Shown: piece by piece, positions 8,150-17,962 of the stretch
Numbering within the stretch: the stretch's first letter is position 1
Layout of the letters: every line of letters starts with the position of its first letter
Notes under the pieces: model-generated
The model's database searches: none
What the model was told of the DNA's origin: nothing
What the model saw: only the letters and a program-made list of their open reading frames with translations
Program-made: the position numbers and the translations under genes
NCBI RefSeq assembly: GCF_001591105.1
Contig: NZ_BCUD01000002.1
Location: 186,001 to 250,000, forward strand
Direction of reading: 5' to 3'
Length of the DNA stretch: 64,000 nt
From: Vibrio nereis NBRC 15637
Lineage (GTDB): Bacteria > Pseudomonadota > Gammaproteobacteria > Enterobacterales > Vibrionaceae

Positions 8150-10603
8150 ATGAAACCTACGCAACAGAAAAATTTTGATAAAGCTTCGTTCCAAGAAAGC
8201 GTGAAAAAACACCTCACTGCGACCTACGCAAAAACAGAAGAAAATGCTGATAGCCGAGCTTGGTATCTGGCAATGGGTCGTGCGCTAGCGGAGCTAACAA
8301 CGTTCGATATGATCGAAACAGAGCAAGATAGCAAAATCCATGACGCAAAAAGCGTGAACTACTTGTCTTTAGAGTTTCTTATCGGCCGTTTAACAGGTAA
8401 CAACTTGATCAGCATGGGCCTGTACGAGCAAATTACTGAAGCGATGGAAGAACTAGGCCAAAACCTGACGGATCTGCTTGAAGAAGAGCGTGACCCATCA
8501 CTTGGTAACGGCGGTCTAGGCCGTTTAGCAGCTTGCTTTATGGACTCTTTGGCTGCGCAAGAATTCCCAACGGTAGGCTATGGTCTGCACTATGAATACG
8601 GCCTATTTAAGCAGTCTTTCAAAGAAGGTCACCAGCAAGAAGCACCGGATGCATGGCGTTGTGTGGAAGGCTACCCGTGGGAAATTGCTCGTCCAGAACT
8701 TGCGCAAGAGATCGGCTTCTACGGTCACGTTGAAGTATACCAAGAGAACGGTAAAGAGAAGCGTCGTTGGGTTCCGGGCATGACAGTAAAAGCGATGCCG
8801 TGGGATCTGCCAATTGTCGGCTACGAGTCAGACACGGTTTACCCACTGCGTTTGTGGGAATGTCAGGCGATTGCCCCATTCTCGCTAGAAAGCTTTAACA
8901 ACGGTAATTACTTTGAAGCGCAGCACTCGCTGATCGACGCGGGCAACATCACCAAAGTACTTTACCCGAACGATAACCACGAAAAAGGTAAGACTCTGCG
9001 TCTAATGCAGCAGTACTTCCACAGCGCGGCATCGGTACGTGACATTCTGCGTCGTCACGAACAAGCGGGTCACACGTTGGCATCGCTACCTAAGTACGAA
9101 ACTATTCAGTTAAACGATACGCACCCAACCATCGCGATTCCTGAACTTATGCGCATTCTGATCGATGAGAAAGGCCTAGGTTGGGATGAAGCGTGGGACA
9201 TCTGCTCAAAAACATTCGCTTACACCAACCACACCCTACTGCCAGAAGCACTAGAAACGTGGAGCGAGTCATTGATTCAACGCCTACTGCCGCGTCATAT
9301 GGAAATTATCTACCATATCAACTACTTGTTCCTACAAGAAGTTCGCAAAAAGTGGCCAGGTGATGTGGCTAAGCAGCAGAAATTGTCAATCATCGAAGAA
9401 GGTTTCCACCGCATGGTGCGCATGGCTAACCTATGTGTTATCGGCTCTTACGCGGTCAACGGCGTAGCAGCACTTCACTCTGAGTTAGTGAAACGCGACC
9501 TATTCCCAGAGTTCCACGAGCTGTACCCGACGCGTCTGCATAATGTAACGAATGGCATTACGCCACGTCGTTGGTTGAAGTTCTGTAACCCGGGTTTGTC
9601 TAAATTGATCACCTCGAAAGTAGGGACTGAATGGCCTGCGAAACTGGAACAGCTAGAGCAAATCGCGAAATACGCGGATGACGCGAAGTTCCAGAAAGAG
9701 TTCATGGCGGTGAAGAAGCAAAACAAACAGCGCTTGGCTGATTGGGTACAAGAAAACATGGGTATCGAGCTCGATACCAATGCGATCTTCGATGTACAGA
9801 TCAAACGTCTGCACGAGTACAAACGCCAGCATCTGAACATGCTGCACATTTTGTCTTTGTACCACCGTCTGCTGAACGATCCTGATTTTGATATGGCGCC
9901 TCGCGTGGTGTTCTTCGCGGCGAAAGCGGCACCAGGTTACCACCTAGCGAAAGAGATCATCTACGCAATCAACAAGATCGCAGACAAGGTGAACAACGAT
10001 CCTCGCATTGGCAACAAGCTGAAAGTGGTCTTCATCCCAGATTACCGCGTAAGCATGGCTGAGATCATCATCCCAGCGGCGGACGTATCAGAGCAAATCT
10101 CTACCGCAGGTAAAGAAGCGTCAGGTACTGGTAACATGAAGATGGCGCTAAACGGCGCGCTAACCATCGGTACGATGGACGGTGCAAACGTTGAGATCCG
10201 CGAAGAAGTGGGTGATGAGAACATCTACATCTTTGGTTTGGAAGTGGATGGTGTAGAAGCGACGCTTGCTCAAGGCTACAACCCATTTGATTACTACCAT
10301 GCCGATCCACTTCTGAAAGCGTCTCTAGACCTACTACTGGGTGACGAGTTTACACCGGGCGAACCAGGTAAGCTTCGTGCAACTTACGACAGCTTGCTCG
10401 ACGGTGGTGACCCATACCTATGTCTTGCTGACTTTGCGTCTTACGTGAAAGCGCACGAAGACATGGACCAGCAGTACCGAGATCAAGCGGGTTGGGCACA
10501 AAAAGCGATTCTGAATACCGCGCTGGTGGGTAAATTCAGCTCAGACCGTTCCATTCGCGACTACGTGAACAATATTTGGAAATTAGAAGCAGTTAAGCGC
10601 TAA
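8150..10603 (+). CDS. malP: Maltodextrin/glycogen phosphorylase
   Basis: An 817-residue GT35 phosphorylase that releases glucose-1-phosphate from alpha-1,4-glucans in the cytoplasm. The length fits bacterial phosphorylases (about 800-815). The PLP-binding signature EASGTGNMKMALNGALTIG is intact, with the PLP lysine at residue 664. Early conserved blocks YLSLEFLIGR and DPSLGNGGLGRLAACF are present. The N-terminal extension used for allosteric phosphorylation in animal enzymes is absent. It is the first gene of a malP-malQ operon, 89 bp before malQ, and sits in front of the MalT/CRP control region. Whether it prefers maltodextrin or glycogen cannot be decided from sequence; context favours both uses. 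Confidence 0.97.
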   Translation: MKPTQQKNFDKASFQESVKKHLTATYAKTEENADSRAWYLAMGRALAELTTFDMIETEQDSKIHDAKSVNYLSLEFLIGRLTGNNLISMGLYEQITEAMEELGQNLTDLLEEERDPSLGNGGLGRLAACFMDSLAAQEFPTVGYGLHYEYGLFKQSFKEGHQQEAPDAWRCVEGYPWEIARPELAQEIGFYGHVEVYQENGKEKRRWVPGMTVKAMPWDLPIVGYESDTVYPLRLWECQAIAPFSLESFNNGNYFEAQHSLIDAGNITKVLYPNDNHEKGKTLRLMQQYFHSAASVRDILRRHEQAGHTLASLPKYETIQLNDTHPTIAIPELMRILIDEKGLGWDEAWDICSKTFAYTNHTLLPEALETWSESLIQRLLPRHMEIIYHINYLFLQEVRKKWPGDVAKQQKLSIIEEGFHRMVRMANLCVIGSYAVNGVAALHSELVKRDLFPEFHELYPTRLHNVTNGITPRRWLKFCNPGLSKLITSKVGTEWPAKLEQLEQIAKYADDAKFQKEFMAVKKQNKQRLADWVQENMGIELDTNAIFDVQIKRLHEYKRQHLNMLHILSLYHRLLNDPDFDMAPRVVFFAAKAAPGYHLAKEIIYAINKIADKVNNDPRIGNKLKVVFIPDYRVSMAEIIIPAADVSEQISTAGKEASGTGNMKMALNGALTIGTMDGANVEIREEVGDENIYIFGLEVDGVEATLAQGYNPFDYYHADPLLKASLDLLLGDEFTPGEPGKLRATYDSLLDGGDPYLCLADFASYVKAHEDMDQQYRDQAGWAQKAILNTALVGKFSSDRSIRDYVNNIWKLEAVKR

Positions 10604-10617
10604 TTTCAGCCAATAAA

Positions 10618-10640
10618 AGCCAAGGCGTCATGCCTTGGCT
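10618..10640 (+). other. Hairpin between malP and malQ
   Basis: A perfect 9-bp stem AGCCAAGGC / GCCTTGGCT with a GTCAT loop follows the malP stop codon. The following bases (CTAATAATTT) are a poor T-run, so this is more likely a partial terminator or an mRNA 3'-end stabiliser that raises malP over malQ expression than a full stop. Confidence 0.55.
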
Positions 10641-10692
10641 CTAATAATTTACACCCTACATTTTGAAGGACAGTTATCCTTCGGAGAGAGCG

Positions 10693-12873
10693 ATGAAAGA
10701 ACAAAACGCATTAAAACAAGTCGCTGAAATGGCAAGAATTGCCGACAGCTACGTTAGCGCTTGGGGAGATGAAGCTAAAGTTGAAGACGAAACCATTCGT
10801 CGCTTGCTAGCGTCACTAGGCTACGATACAAAAAATGATGAAACTCTTCTGCAATCGGCGGAGAAAAAACACAAGAAAGAGGTGCTAGAGCCTGTACTTG
10901 TGATCCGCGATGGTGAGCCCGTTGAAATTGCGCTAAACCTTGGTGCAAGCGCTCGTGAAAGCGAATTCAACTGGCGACTGGATACCGAGCAAGGAGAGGT
11001 ACTTGAAGGCTATCTTCAATCTCAAATTGTACGCGATGAGCGTAAAGAGGGTGGCCCTCTAGTGTTTGCGCTACCGGGTGATTTAGCTTGGGGTTACCAC
11101 AAGCTAACAGTAACCCGTAAGCGTCGTAAATCGCCTTATGAAATGACACTGATAGTGACGCCTAAAGCGTGTTACAAACAAGGTCAAATTGAACAAGGTA
11201 AAAAAATGTGGGGCCCGAGCGTGCAACTTTACACGCTACGTACTCAGCATAACTGGGGCATGGGGGACTTCGGTGATTTAAAACAGCTGGTGGCTGATAT
11301 TGCTTCTCGTGGTGGTGACTTTGTCGGTCTCAACCCAATTCATTCATTGTTCCCTGCCAACCCTGAAGGTGCGAGCCCATACAGCCCATCTTCACGCCGT
11401 TGGCTCAACATCCTCTACATCGATGTCAGCTCTGTTCCTGAGTTTGCGTTGAGTGTGGAAGCGCAGCAAAAAGTTGGTAGTGCGGAGTTCCAGCAGCGTT
11501 TGCAAAAAGCCCGTGAATCGCACTGGGTAAACTACACGGAAGTCGCTGATCTCAAGCTTAGCGTACTGCCAATGTTGTTTGATGAATTCAAAAAACGCCA
11601 TCTAGACAAAAACAGTGAGCGTGCGCAAGCCTTCCTTGATTTTGTAGAGCAAGGTGGCGACAGCTTACTTCACCAAGCGGCGTTTGATGCATTGCATGCA
11701 GACTTACATGCCAAAGACAGCAGTGTTTGGGGCTGGCCTGTATTCCCTGAGCAATACCGCTGCTTCGATAGTACAGCGGTGCAGAAGTTTATTACCCAAC
11801 ACAAAGATCAAGTGCACTTATACATGTACTTACAATGGGTTGCGGATACACAAATCAAAGAAGCCCAAGCCTTAGCAGAAGAAAAAGGCATGGCTGTTGG
11901 CCTATACCGTGACCTTGCGGTAGGCGTGGCAGATTCGGGCGCAGAAACTTGGGCGGACGAGGGCAACTTGATCCTTGACGCCAGCATCGGTGCACCGCCA
12001 GATATTCTTGGTCCGCTTGGTCAAAACTGGGGTTTACCTCCGCTTAACCCGCAAGTACTGCAAGCAACTAGTTACGATGCTTACGTCAAGCTGCTGCGTG
12101 CCAACATGAAGCATTGTGGTGCGTTACGTATTGACCACGTACTGGGCCTTCTACGCCTATGGTGGATTCCAAAAGGTGAAGACGCAACAAGTGGGGCGTA
12201 CATCTACTACCCTGTGGAAGATATGCTTGCGATTCTAGCGCTTGAATCTCATCGTCATCAATGTAGTGTGATTGGTGAAGACTTAGGTACTGTACCCGAT
12301 GAAATCGTTGAAATTCTTCGTGACGCGGGTGTTCATTCGTACAAAGTGTTCTTCTTCGAAACATCAGAAGAAGACGGTGGCTTTATCTCACCGGAACACT
12401 ATGCAGAACAGTCTATGTCGGCGCTTTGTACGCACGATATGCCAACACTTCGTGGTTTCTGGCACTGTGATGACTTAAAAATGGGTCAAGAGCTAGGCCT
12501 GTACCCAGATGAAAAGCAGCTAAAAGGTCTGTTTGCTGATCGTCTGGAGTGCAAGCAAGGCATTTTGGACTCAGTGGCATGGCATGGTTATCTGCCTGAA
12601 GGGGTGGGCCGTGACGCGCAGTACGTGCCAATGGACTCTTACCTTGCAGAAGCGTTGCAACTTCATGTTGCCGCGGGCTCTTCAACGCTGTTGAGTGTCC
12701 AGTTAGAAGACTGGCTTGAGATGGATAAACCCGTCAACATTCCAGGTACCGTGGATGAGTATCCCAACTGGCGTCGTAAATTGTCGATGAATCTGGATGA
12801 AATCTTTGCACAAGAAGCGGTTAACCGAGTTGCGCAGAAACTAACAGAAGTTCGTGCAAAGGTAAGCAAATAG
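10693..12873 (+). CDS. malQ: 4-alpha-glucanotransferase (amylomaltase)
   Basis: A 726-residue GH77 enzyme that disproportionates maltodextrins in the cytoplasm and feeds longer chains to MalP. GH77 landmarks are visible: GPSVQLYTLRTQHNWGMGDF near 170-190, the nucleophile region CGALRIDHVLGLLRLWWIP near 470, and GEDLGTVPDE near 530. The extra N-terminal ~140 residues are typical of MalQ in gammaproteobacteria. I chose the ATG at 10693 because a GGAGAG ribosome-binding site precedes it by 4 bases; the frame is open further upstream only through a TTG at 10663, which has no better signal. It is the second gene of the malPQ operon and ends before a strong terminator. Confidence 0.96.
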   Translation: MKEQNALKQVAEMARIADSYVSAWGDEAKVEDETIRRLLASLGYDTKNDETLLQSAEKKHKKEVLEPVLVIRDGEPVEIALNLGASARESEFNWRLDTEQGEVLEGYLQSQIVRDERKEGGPLVFALPGDLAWGYHKLTVTRKRRKSPYEMTLIVTPKACYKQGQIEQGKKMWGPSVQLYTLRTQHNWGMGDFGDLKQLVADIASRGGDFVGLNPIHSLFPANPEGASPYSPSSRRWLNILYIDVSSVPEFALSVEAQQKVGSAEFQQRLQKARESHWVNYTEVADLKLSVLPMLFDEFKKRHLDKNSERAQAFLDFVEQGGDSLLHQAAFDALHADLHAKDSSVWGWPVFPEQYRCFDSTAVQKFITQHKDQVHLYMYLQWVADTQIKEAQALAEEKGMAVGLYRDLAVGVADSGAETWADEGNLILDASIGAPPDILGPLGQNWGLPPLNPQVLQATSYDAYVKLLRANMKHCGALRIDHVLGLLRLWWIPKGEDATSGAYIYYPVEDMLAILALESHRHQCSVIGEDLGTVPDEIVEILRDAGVHSYKVFFFETSEEDGGFISPEHYAEQSMSALCTHDMPTLRGFWHCDDLKMGQELGLYPDEKQLKGLFADRLECKQGILDSVAWHGYLPEGVGRDAQYVPMDSYLAEALQLHVAAGSSTLLSVQLEDWLEMDKPVNIPGTVDEYPNWRRKLSMNLDEIFAQEAVNRVAQKLTEVRAKVSK

Positions 12874-12959
12874 CGTATTAGCCATGTATTTACATAGAAA
12901 TTTTCGATTAAATCACTCTATGTCAGTACTTAATTCAGTACACTTTTGAACAGCAATTA

Positions 12960-12987
12960 AAAGCCCGTACAAATAGCGGGCTTTTTT
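12960..12987 (+). terminator. Intrinsic terminator after malQ
   Basis: The stem AAAGCCCG / CGGGCTTT with a loop of about 9 bases is followed by T6. It separates malPQ from glgB, so glgB needs readthrough or its own promoter within the short gap that follows. Confidence 0.85.
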
Positions 12988-13029
12988 ACTAAAAGTCTAA
13001 ACGGAAAGTTAGGTTAGGGAGAGTAACAC

Positions 13030-15213
13030 TTGAAAACCGCAGTCATTGATAAAAAAACACGGGCATACAACCAACTTTCAAATGCTTCGTTTGCTGATCC
13101 ATTTTCATTTTTAGGACCGTATCTTGACCCGAAACAAGGGGTTGCCCTTCGTGTCTGGATGCCAGGTGCCGACAATGTTTCTCTCATCATTGAGGGAAAA
13201 GAACGAATCAAACTTGAGCGCGAGTCGGAATCAGGATTTGTGCTAAAGCAAGAGCAAAACCTTCATTTTACTCACTACAGCCTCGCTGTGGATTGGAATG
13301 GCACAGAGCAACTGCTGGATGATCCATACCAGTACCACACTATCTACGCCGAATACGACGACCTCCATACACCGAAAGAAATGTACAAGCACATGGGCGC
13401 GCAGTTCATTACGCTTGAGCGCGATGGCAAAGCCGTTTCTGGTACGCGTTTCTTGGTTTATGCGCCACATGCATCTGCGTGCAGCGTGGTCGGTGATTTC
13501 AACCAGTGGGATGGTCGCCGCACACCAATGCAGCGTTTAGACTATGGCATTTGGGGGATCTTTATTCCTAACCTTCCAGAAGGCAGCCAGTATAAATTTG
13601 AACTAAAAGGCCCAGATGGAGAGGGTTTACCGCACAAAGCTGACCCTTGGGGCGCATATGCTGAGCAATATCCCTCTTTTGCATCAGTCACTTACGATCA
13701 CAGCCGCTATCAGTGGCAAGATAAGTCGTGGCAAAGCCGCCCAGTGACGCAAAAACGCAAAGAAGCACTCTCTTTTTACGAGCTGCACGCGGGCTCATGG
13801 CGTCGTAATGAGAATGGCGACTTCCTCAACTATCGCGAACTCGCTCAGCAATTAATCCCTTATCTGGTGGACATGGGCTACACCCACGTCGAATTAATGC
13901 CAGTATCAGAACACCCATTTTATGGTTCATGGGGTTATCAGCCAGTCGGCCTTTTCGCGCCAACCAGCCGTTATGGTTCACCGGACGATTTTAAATACTT
14001 CGTTGACCAATGCCACCAAGCGGGCATTGGTGTGGTGCTAGACTGGGTGCCTGCGCATTTCCCATCTGACGACCATGGCTTAGCCAACTTTGATGGAACA
14101 CCGCTGTTCCACGATCCAGACCCACGCCGTGGCTGGCATCAAGATTGGAATTCTTACATATACGATGTCGGTCGCGAGCACGTGCGCCGTTTCTTGGTGT
14201 CTAACGCGCTGTACTGGTTTGAGCAATTCCACATTGACGGCATTCGCGTGGATGCGGTGGCTTCGATGATCTACCTAGACTACTCGCGCAGCCATGACCA
14301 ATGGATTCCAAACGTCGATGGCGGTAATGAAAACTACGATGCGATCGCGACGCTGAAATGGATGAACGAGGAAGTGTACAAATACTTCCCGAATGCTATG
14401 ACGATAGCCGAAGAATCCACCGCGTTCCCTGGTGTTTCGGCGCCGACATTTATGGGTGGCCTAGGCTTTGGCTTCAAATGGAACATGGGCTGGATGCATG
14501 ACTCACTGTCATACATCAAAGAAGATCCGGTTCACCGTAAATACCATCACGATACCATCACCTTCCCGTTAGTTTACGCACACAGTGAAAACTACGTGCT
14601 GTCGCTGTCGCACGACGAAGTGGTGTATGGGAAAGGTTCTATTCACAATAAGATGCCGGGCGATGAATGGCAGCAAACCGCGAATCTACGTGCGTACTTG
14701 GGTTACATGTACGCGCAGCCGGGTAAAAAGCTCAACTTTATGGGCGCGGAAATTGGCCAGACTGCGGAATGGAATCACGATGATCAACTGCAATGGTTCT
14801 TGTTAGAGTTCGAACGCCACCAAGGGGTTCAGTCACTTACGCGTGATTTGAACAATCTTTACCGTTCGGAAGTTGCACTGCATGATCAAGACTGCGACCC
14901 CGCGGGTTTTGAATGGAGATTGCAAGATTCAGCAGAAGCTTCAATTCTAGCGCATGAGCGTATTAGTGAGAGTGGCGAGCGCATCTTAGTGATCACCAAT
15001 TTCACCCCTGTACCGCACGATAAATTCCGTCTTGGTGTACCAAACGCTGGCACGTACGAATTGTTGTTAAATACGGATGACAACAAGTACCACGGCAGCG
15101 GGTATGCAGTGAAAATGACCGCGAAGACAGAAAAGAAAAAGAGTGAAGGTCTACCTCAATCGCTACAGGTTAGTTTGCCGCCTTTGGCAACGGTGTTCTA
15201 CAAGCTGAAGTAG
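13030..15213 (+). CDS. glgB: 1,4-alpha-glucan branching enzyme
   Basis: A 727-residue GH13 branching enzyme, the same size as E. coli GlgB (728), that puts alpha-1,6 branches into glycogen. An N-terminal CBM48 pair covers roughly residues 20-220 (SFLGPYL; later [20 protein letters not shown]), followed by the catalytic barrel. Catalytic residues are visible: nucleophile Asp408 in DGIRVDAV, acid/base Glu461 in TIAEES, and Asp529 in LSHDEV, each at E. coli number plus three. The start is TTG at 13030, supported by GGGAGAG 9 bases upstream and by family length; there is no nearby ATG. It lies after the malPQ terminator, linking maltodextrin use with glycogen building. Confidence 0.97.
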   Translation: MKTAVIDKKTRAYNQLSNASFADPFSFLGPYLDPKQGVALRVWMPGADNVSLIIEGKERIKLERESESGFVLKQEQNLHFTHYSLAVDWNGTEQLLDDPYQYHTIYAEYDDLHTPKEMYKHMGAQFITLERDGKAVSGTRFLVYAPHASACSVVGDFNQWDGRRTPMQRLDYGIWGIFIPNLPEGSQYKFELKGPDGEGLPHKADPWGAYAEQYPSFASVTYDHSRYQWQDKSWQSRPVTQKRKEALSFYELHAGSWRRNENGDFLNYRELAQQLIPYLVDMGYTHVELMPVSEHPFYGSWGYQPVGLFAPTSRYGSPDDFKYFVDQCHQAGIGVVLDWVPAHFPSDDHGLANFDGTPLFHDPDPRRGWHQDWNSYIYDVGREHVRRFLVSNALYWFEQFHIDGIRVDAVASMIYLDYSRSHDQWIPNVDGGNENYDAIATLKWMNEEVYKYFPNAMTIAEESTAFPGVSAPTFMGGLGFGFKWNMGWMHDSLSYIKEDPVHRKYHHDTITFPLVYAHSENYVLSLSHDEVVYGKGSIHNKMPGDEWQQTANLRAYLGYMYAQPGKKLNFMGAEIGQTAEWNHDDQLQWFLLEFERHQGVQSLTRDLNNLYRSEVALHDQDCDPAGFEWRLQDSAEASILAHERISESGERILVITNFTPVPHDKFRLGVPNAGTYELLLNTDDNKYHGSGYAVKMTAKTEKKKSEGLPQSLQVSLPPLATVFYKLK

Positions 15214-15225
15214 AGTGCAATGACG

Positions 15226-15252
15226 AAAAAGCCCGGATAACCCGGGCTTTTT
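15226..15252. terminator. Bidirectional terminator between glgB and the symporter gene
   Basis: AAAAAGCCCGG and CCCGGGCTTTTTT form a strong stem with a short ATAA-type loop, an A-run before it and a T-run after it. It serves the convergent glgB and gltS-like genes. Confidence 0.9.
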
Positions 15253-15260
15253 TATTTTGA

Positions 15261-16601
15261 CTAGTTGTTGGTGGCGGCTTTACCAACGCGATTGAACACG
15301 AAGCGCCAAATTAGCAGTACCACGGCAATGTAGCCTAAGCCAACGCCTAATGCTTGCCAGTGAAGCCCGTTGTACATCGCGATCGGCATCAGTGAAATAA
15401 TGAAAATGTCGGTGATTGACCCTGGAACATACGCGATCGCGTAGTCATCCAGAACCTTGCTGCGCATTTTCGGATCGACTATGCGCAATAACGCGATACC
15501 CATCGCTACCGTTCCGGTTAACCAGCCCCAAGAGAAAATGCCTTTCTCAAACCAGTCGTCACCCATGATGCGTGGTGCTACCCAGAAGATAAGCCACAAA
15601 GTAAAGCAGACACCACCAATTGCCAGTGCAATCATAGGTGCAAGGTACTGCGCCAAGACTGTAATCTTAATGGCAGAAATACCGAAAATAATCAGGTAAT
15701 CGGTACTGATCCCAGCGGCATGTTTAAATGCGCCGTCACACAGGTAATCATTAGCTTTGGTTTGTTTAGCGATGATACGTACAAACATACCGCCTAAGAA
15801 ACCCGTGACGAAGGTCGGAATTTGCACCTTGTCATGGAATGAAGAAAGGTAGTTGGCCGCGACATAAGAAAACGCAGTGACCACGACAACCAAACCAGCG
15901 TGTACCGCGAACGAATCAACCGACAAAGAAGACATGGTATCTTTCATTACTGGCTGCTGTTCGCTTGGCTCTACAAGGCCTTTACGTTCGTATTCGCTCA
16001 TGCTTTCAAACGTGGTAAATGATTTTATCCATCCCATTTTCAGCGCCAATTGTAGAATCAGCATACCAACAGAAATCGAGATAAAAATACCGACCGTCGC
16101 AAAAGTTAGGCCAAGGGTAAAACCGTCTTCCCAGCCCAGTGACGTGAAGATATCACCCACTACCGTTGCTGAACCATGGCCGCCCATGAAGCCAGCAGAA
16201 AGTGTGACCCCTAAGCCAGGGTTAATGTCTGGCCAAATAAAGGTAGTCAGCGCCAAGCCAAACATTGCTGCGAATAACCACTGCGAAACAGACGCGATCT
16301 GGTTAAATGCCCATAAAGAGCCTGCACGTTGTGCCACCAGTTTTGGTGAAGGCAGATCCGTCGCTAAACCTAAAGCAGAAAAAAGCGCGGCAGTCAGAAG
16401 GCCTGCATTGGCAGTAAATGTATCAGTCCATGGCAAAACGCCCAAAACGGCTGGTCCAAAAACCAAACCGATAATCCCTGCCAATACCGCAGAAGGGATG
16501 TACATCCGTTGTAACAGAGGAAGATGAACGCGAAGTATTTTCGCGATGATCAGTAATGAGCCTGCAATGGCCAGATCAGTTAGCATTAAACCTTGTGGCA
16601 T
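15261..16601 (-). CDS. GltS-family sodium:glutamate symporter-like protein
   Basis: A 446-residue inner-membrane protein with about ten hydrophobic helices. It has the GltS layout of two related halves, each with a glycine-rich re-entrant segment (LSAGFMGGHGSATVVG near 135-150 in the first half; SWGWLTGTVAMGIALLRI near 350-365 in the second). It is longer than E. coli GltS (401) because of a charged cytoplasmic insert at about 200-235 (ESMSEYERKGLVEPSEQQP). GltS proteins take up glutamate with sodium; the specificity here is inferred from family only. It is single and convergent with glgB. Confidence 0.85.
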   Translation of the reverse strand: MPQGLMLTDLAIAGSLLIIAKILRVHLPLLQRMYIPSAVLAGIIGLVFGPAVLGVLPWTDTFTANAGLLTAALFSALGLATDLPSPKLVAQRAGSLWAFNQIASVSQWLFAAMFGLALTTFIWPDINPGLGVTLSAGFMGGHGSATVVGDIFTSLGWEDGFTLGLTFATVGIFISISVGMLILQLALKMGWIKSFTTFESMSEYERKGLVEPSEQQPVMKDTMSSLSVDSFAVHAGLVVVVTAFSYVAANYLSSFHDKVQIPTFVTGFLGGMFVRIIAKQTKANDYLCDGAFKHAAGISTDYLIIFGISAIKITVLAQYLAPMIALAIGGVCFTLWLIFWVAPRIMGDDWFEKGIFSWGWLTGTVAMGIALLRIVDPKMRSKVLDDYAIAYVPGSITDIFIISLMPIAMYNGLHWQALGVGLGYIAVVLLIWRFVFNRVGKAATNN

Positions 16602-17039
16602 TGTTCCTCCAGTTAATGTGTTGTTCTCAAAATAGTTTTAAAAGATCATAAAATCCCACGGCCAAAAGTGTGTAAACAGACTTGGGTGCCATGTCGCCTT
16701 GGGAATAAAGGTGAGCAGAAAATGGTGATTCGAAATGTGTCTAATTAGCGTGAGAACGCTACCATTTTCTTCAAATGTCGGTGATGACTTGCTCAGAGAG
16801 GGCGACATCCTAGTGGCATTGTCGACGCAATGCAACTTTACGTGCCACTAAAAAGACGATTTTTTATCGACCAATGCGCAGAATCAATGTTTTCAATACT
16901 AAACAAATTTATATGGAAGAATTAGATGCACAGAGTCTTGTTTCTTATGAAGAAAAGAGAAGAGAAGGGTGAGCCAAGTGTATAAGCCGCCAGCTTTTCG
17001 TTATTGCAAGCGGCTTATATTTACGTTGAATTCAGATTT
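16602..17039. other. Intergenic region between two minus-strand genes
   Basis: These 438 bp hold the promoter region of the symporter gene on the right-hand side of its start codon and the tail of the HAD hydrolase gene. The only clear structure is the long-stem inverted repeat at 16981-17019. A short minus-strand open frame at 16638-16835 has no ribosome-binding site or coding character and is not called. Confidence 0.5.
16981..17019 (-). terminator. Candidate terminator hairpin after the HAD hydrolase gene
   Basis: A perfect 10-bp stem TATAAGCCGC / GCGGCTTATA has a 19-base loop. It sits 21 bp beyond the stop codon, where a terminator belongs, but lacks a clean T-run, so it is a weak or factor-aided terminator at best. 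Confidence 0.5.
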
Positions 17040-17837
17040 TTAGAGCAGTTTCTGTTTGATAACCGTTAATACGCCAGACTCTGTGTTACTTGGAGCAGAG
17101 AAACGGGCGGTTTGCTTTACGGTGGGGTGGGCGTTTTCCATAGCATAGGAATGACCACTCGCTTTTAGCATCTCCATGTCATTCAAGTAATCGCCAAAAC
17201 TCATGGTTTGTTCGAAGCTAAACCCTAAAGATTGCTGCAAATGCTCAATTGCGGCACCTTTCGATGCAGTCGCATTCATCACATCTAGCCAAATTTTTGC
17301 GCTCACGACGACTTGGTGTGACTCCCCAAAGGCTTGATTGAATGTTGGATAAACGAGCTCTTCAGTGCCGCCAAAATGGCAAATGGCCACTTTGATAAAA
17401 TCATCGTCAATACTCAACAAGTCTTCAACATACTGGCAGCGGTGATAGTACTTTGAGAACTCTTTCAGCGCGGTTGGATCTTGTGTTTCGATATACGCTG
17501 ATTTTTTACCGCATAGGACAATTTGCGCCCCTTCGATGGCACGAGCATGCTCGATAATGGCGGTAATCGACGCTTTTTCGATCGCACAACTGTAGAGCTC
17601 TTCACCTTTATGCATCACCAAGGTGCCATTTTCGGCAATGAACATCATGTCGTCTTTTACCGGAGCGAAGGTCTCTATCAGGCTGTAATACTGGCGGCCT
17701 GACGCAGCAGAAAAAATGATGCCTTTTTCTGTTAGCTGTTGGTATACATCGAAAAACTCTGGATTCAGTTGGCTGTTCTCATCGAGAAGAGTGCCGTCCA
17801 TATCAGCGGCAATAAATTTGATATCACAATTTGGCAT
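17040..17837 (-). CDS. Cof-type HAD-IIB family sugar-phosphatase-like hydrolase
   Basis: A 265-residue HAD hydrolase. Motif I is ADMDGTLLDE at residues 11-20 (nucleophile Asp and the second Asp two residues later). Motif II is FSAASGRQ near 56-63. The final motif FGDYLNDMEML near 215-225 supplies the magnesium-binding acids. The C2B cap between them marks the Cof/YbjI/YidA subfamily, whose members dephosphorylate sugar phosphates or nucleotides in the cytoplasm. The substrate is not predictable. The gene is single. Confidence 0.9.
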   Translation of the reverse strand: MPNCDIKFIAADMDGTLLDENSQLNPEFFDVYQQLTEKGIIFSAASGRQYYSLIETFAPVKDDMMFIAENGTLVMHKGEELYSCAIEKASITAIIEHARAIEGAQIVLCGKKSAYIETQDPTALKEFSKYYHRCQYVEDLLSIDDDFIKVAICHFGGTEELVYPTFNQAFGESHQVVVSAKIWLDVMNATASKGAAIEHLQQSLGFSFEQTMSFGDYLNDMEMLKASGHSYAMENAHPTVKQTARFSAPSNTESGVLTVIKQKLL

Positions 17838-17962
17838 AGTCGCGAATTTAACTCTGAGCCTTAGGCATTGGATTAGAACTAGGTTGGTTACGTTACATGA
17901 GTTTGCTAGTGACTCAAGTGATTTTCATCAACTCGGCTTGAGATAGCATTTTGGGCCTTCAT

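Noticed and set aside
15877..16527. 216-codon open frame antisense to the symporter gene
   Set aside because: It is a shadow of a well-supported membrane protein gene; the product is a proline/threonine-rich mirror of the hydrophobic codons and has no ribosome-binding site.
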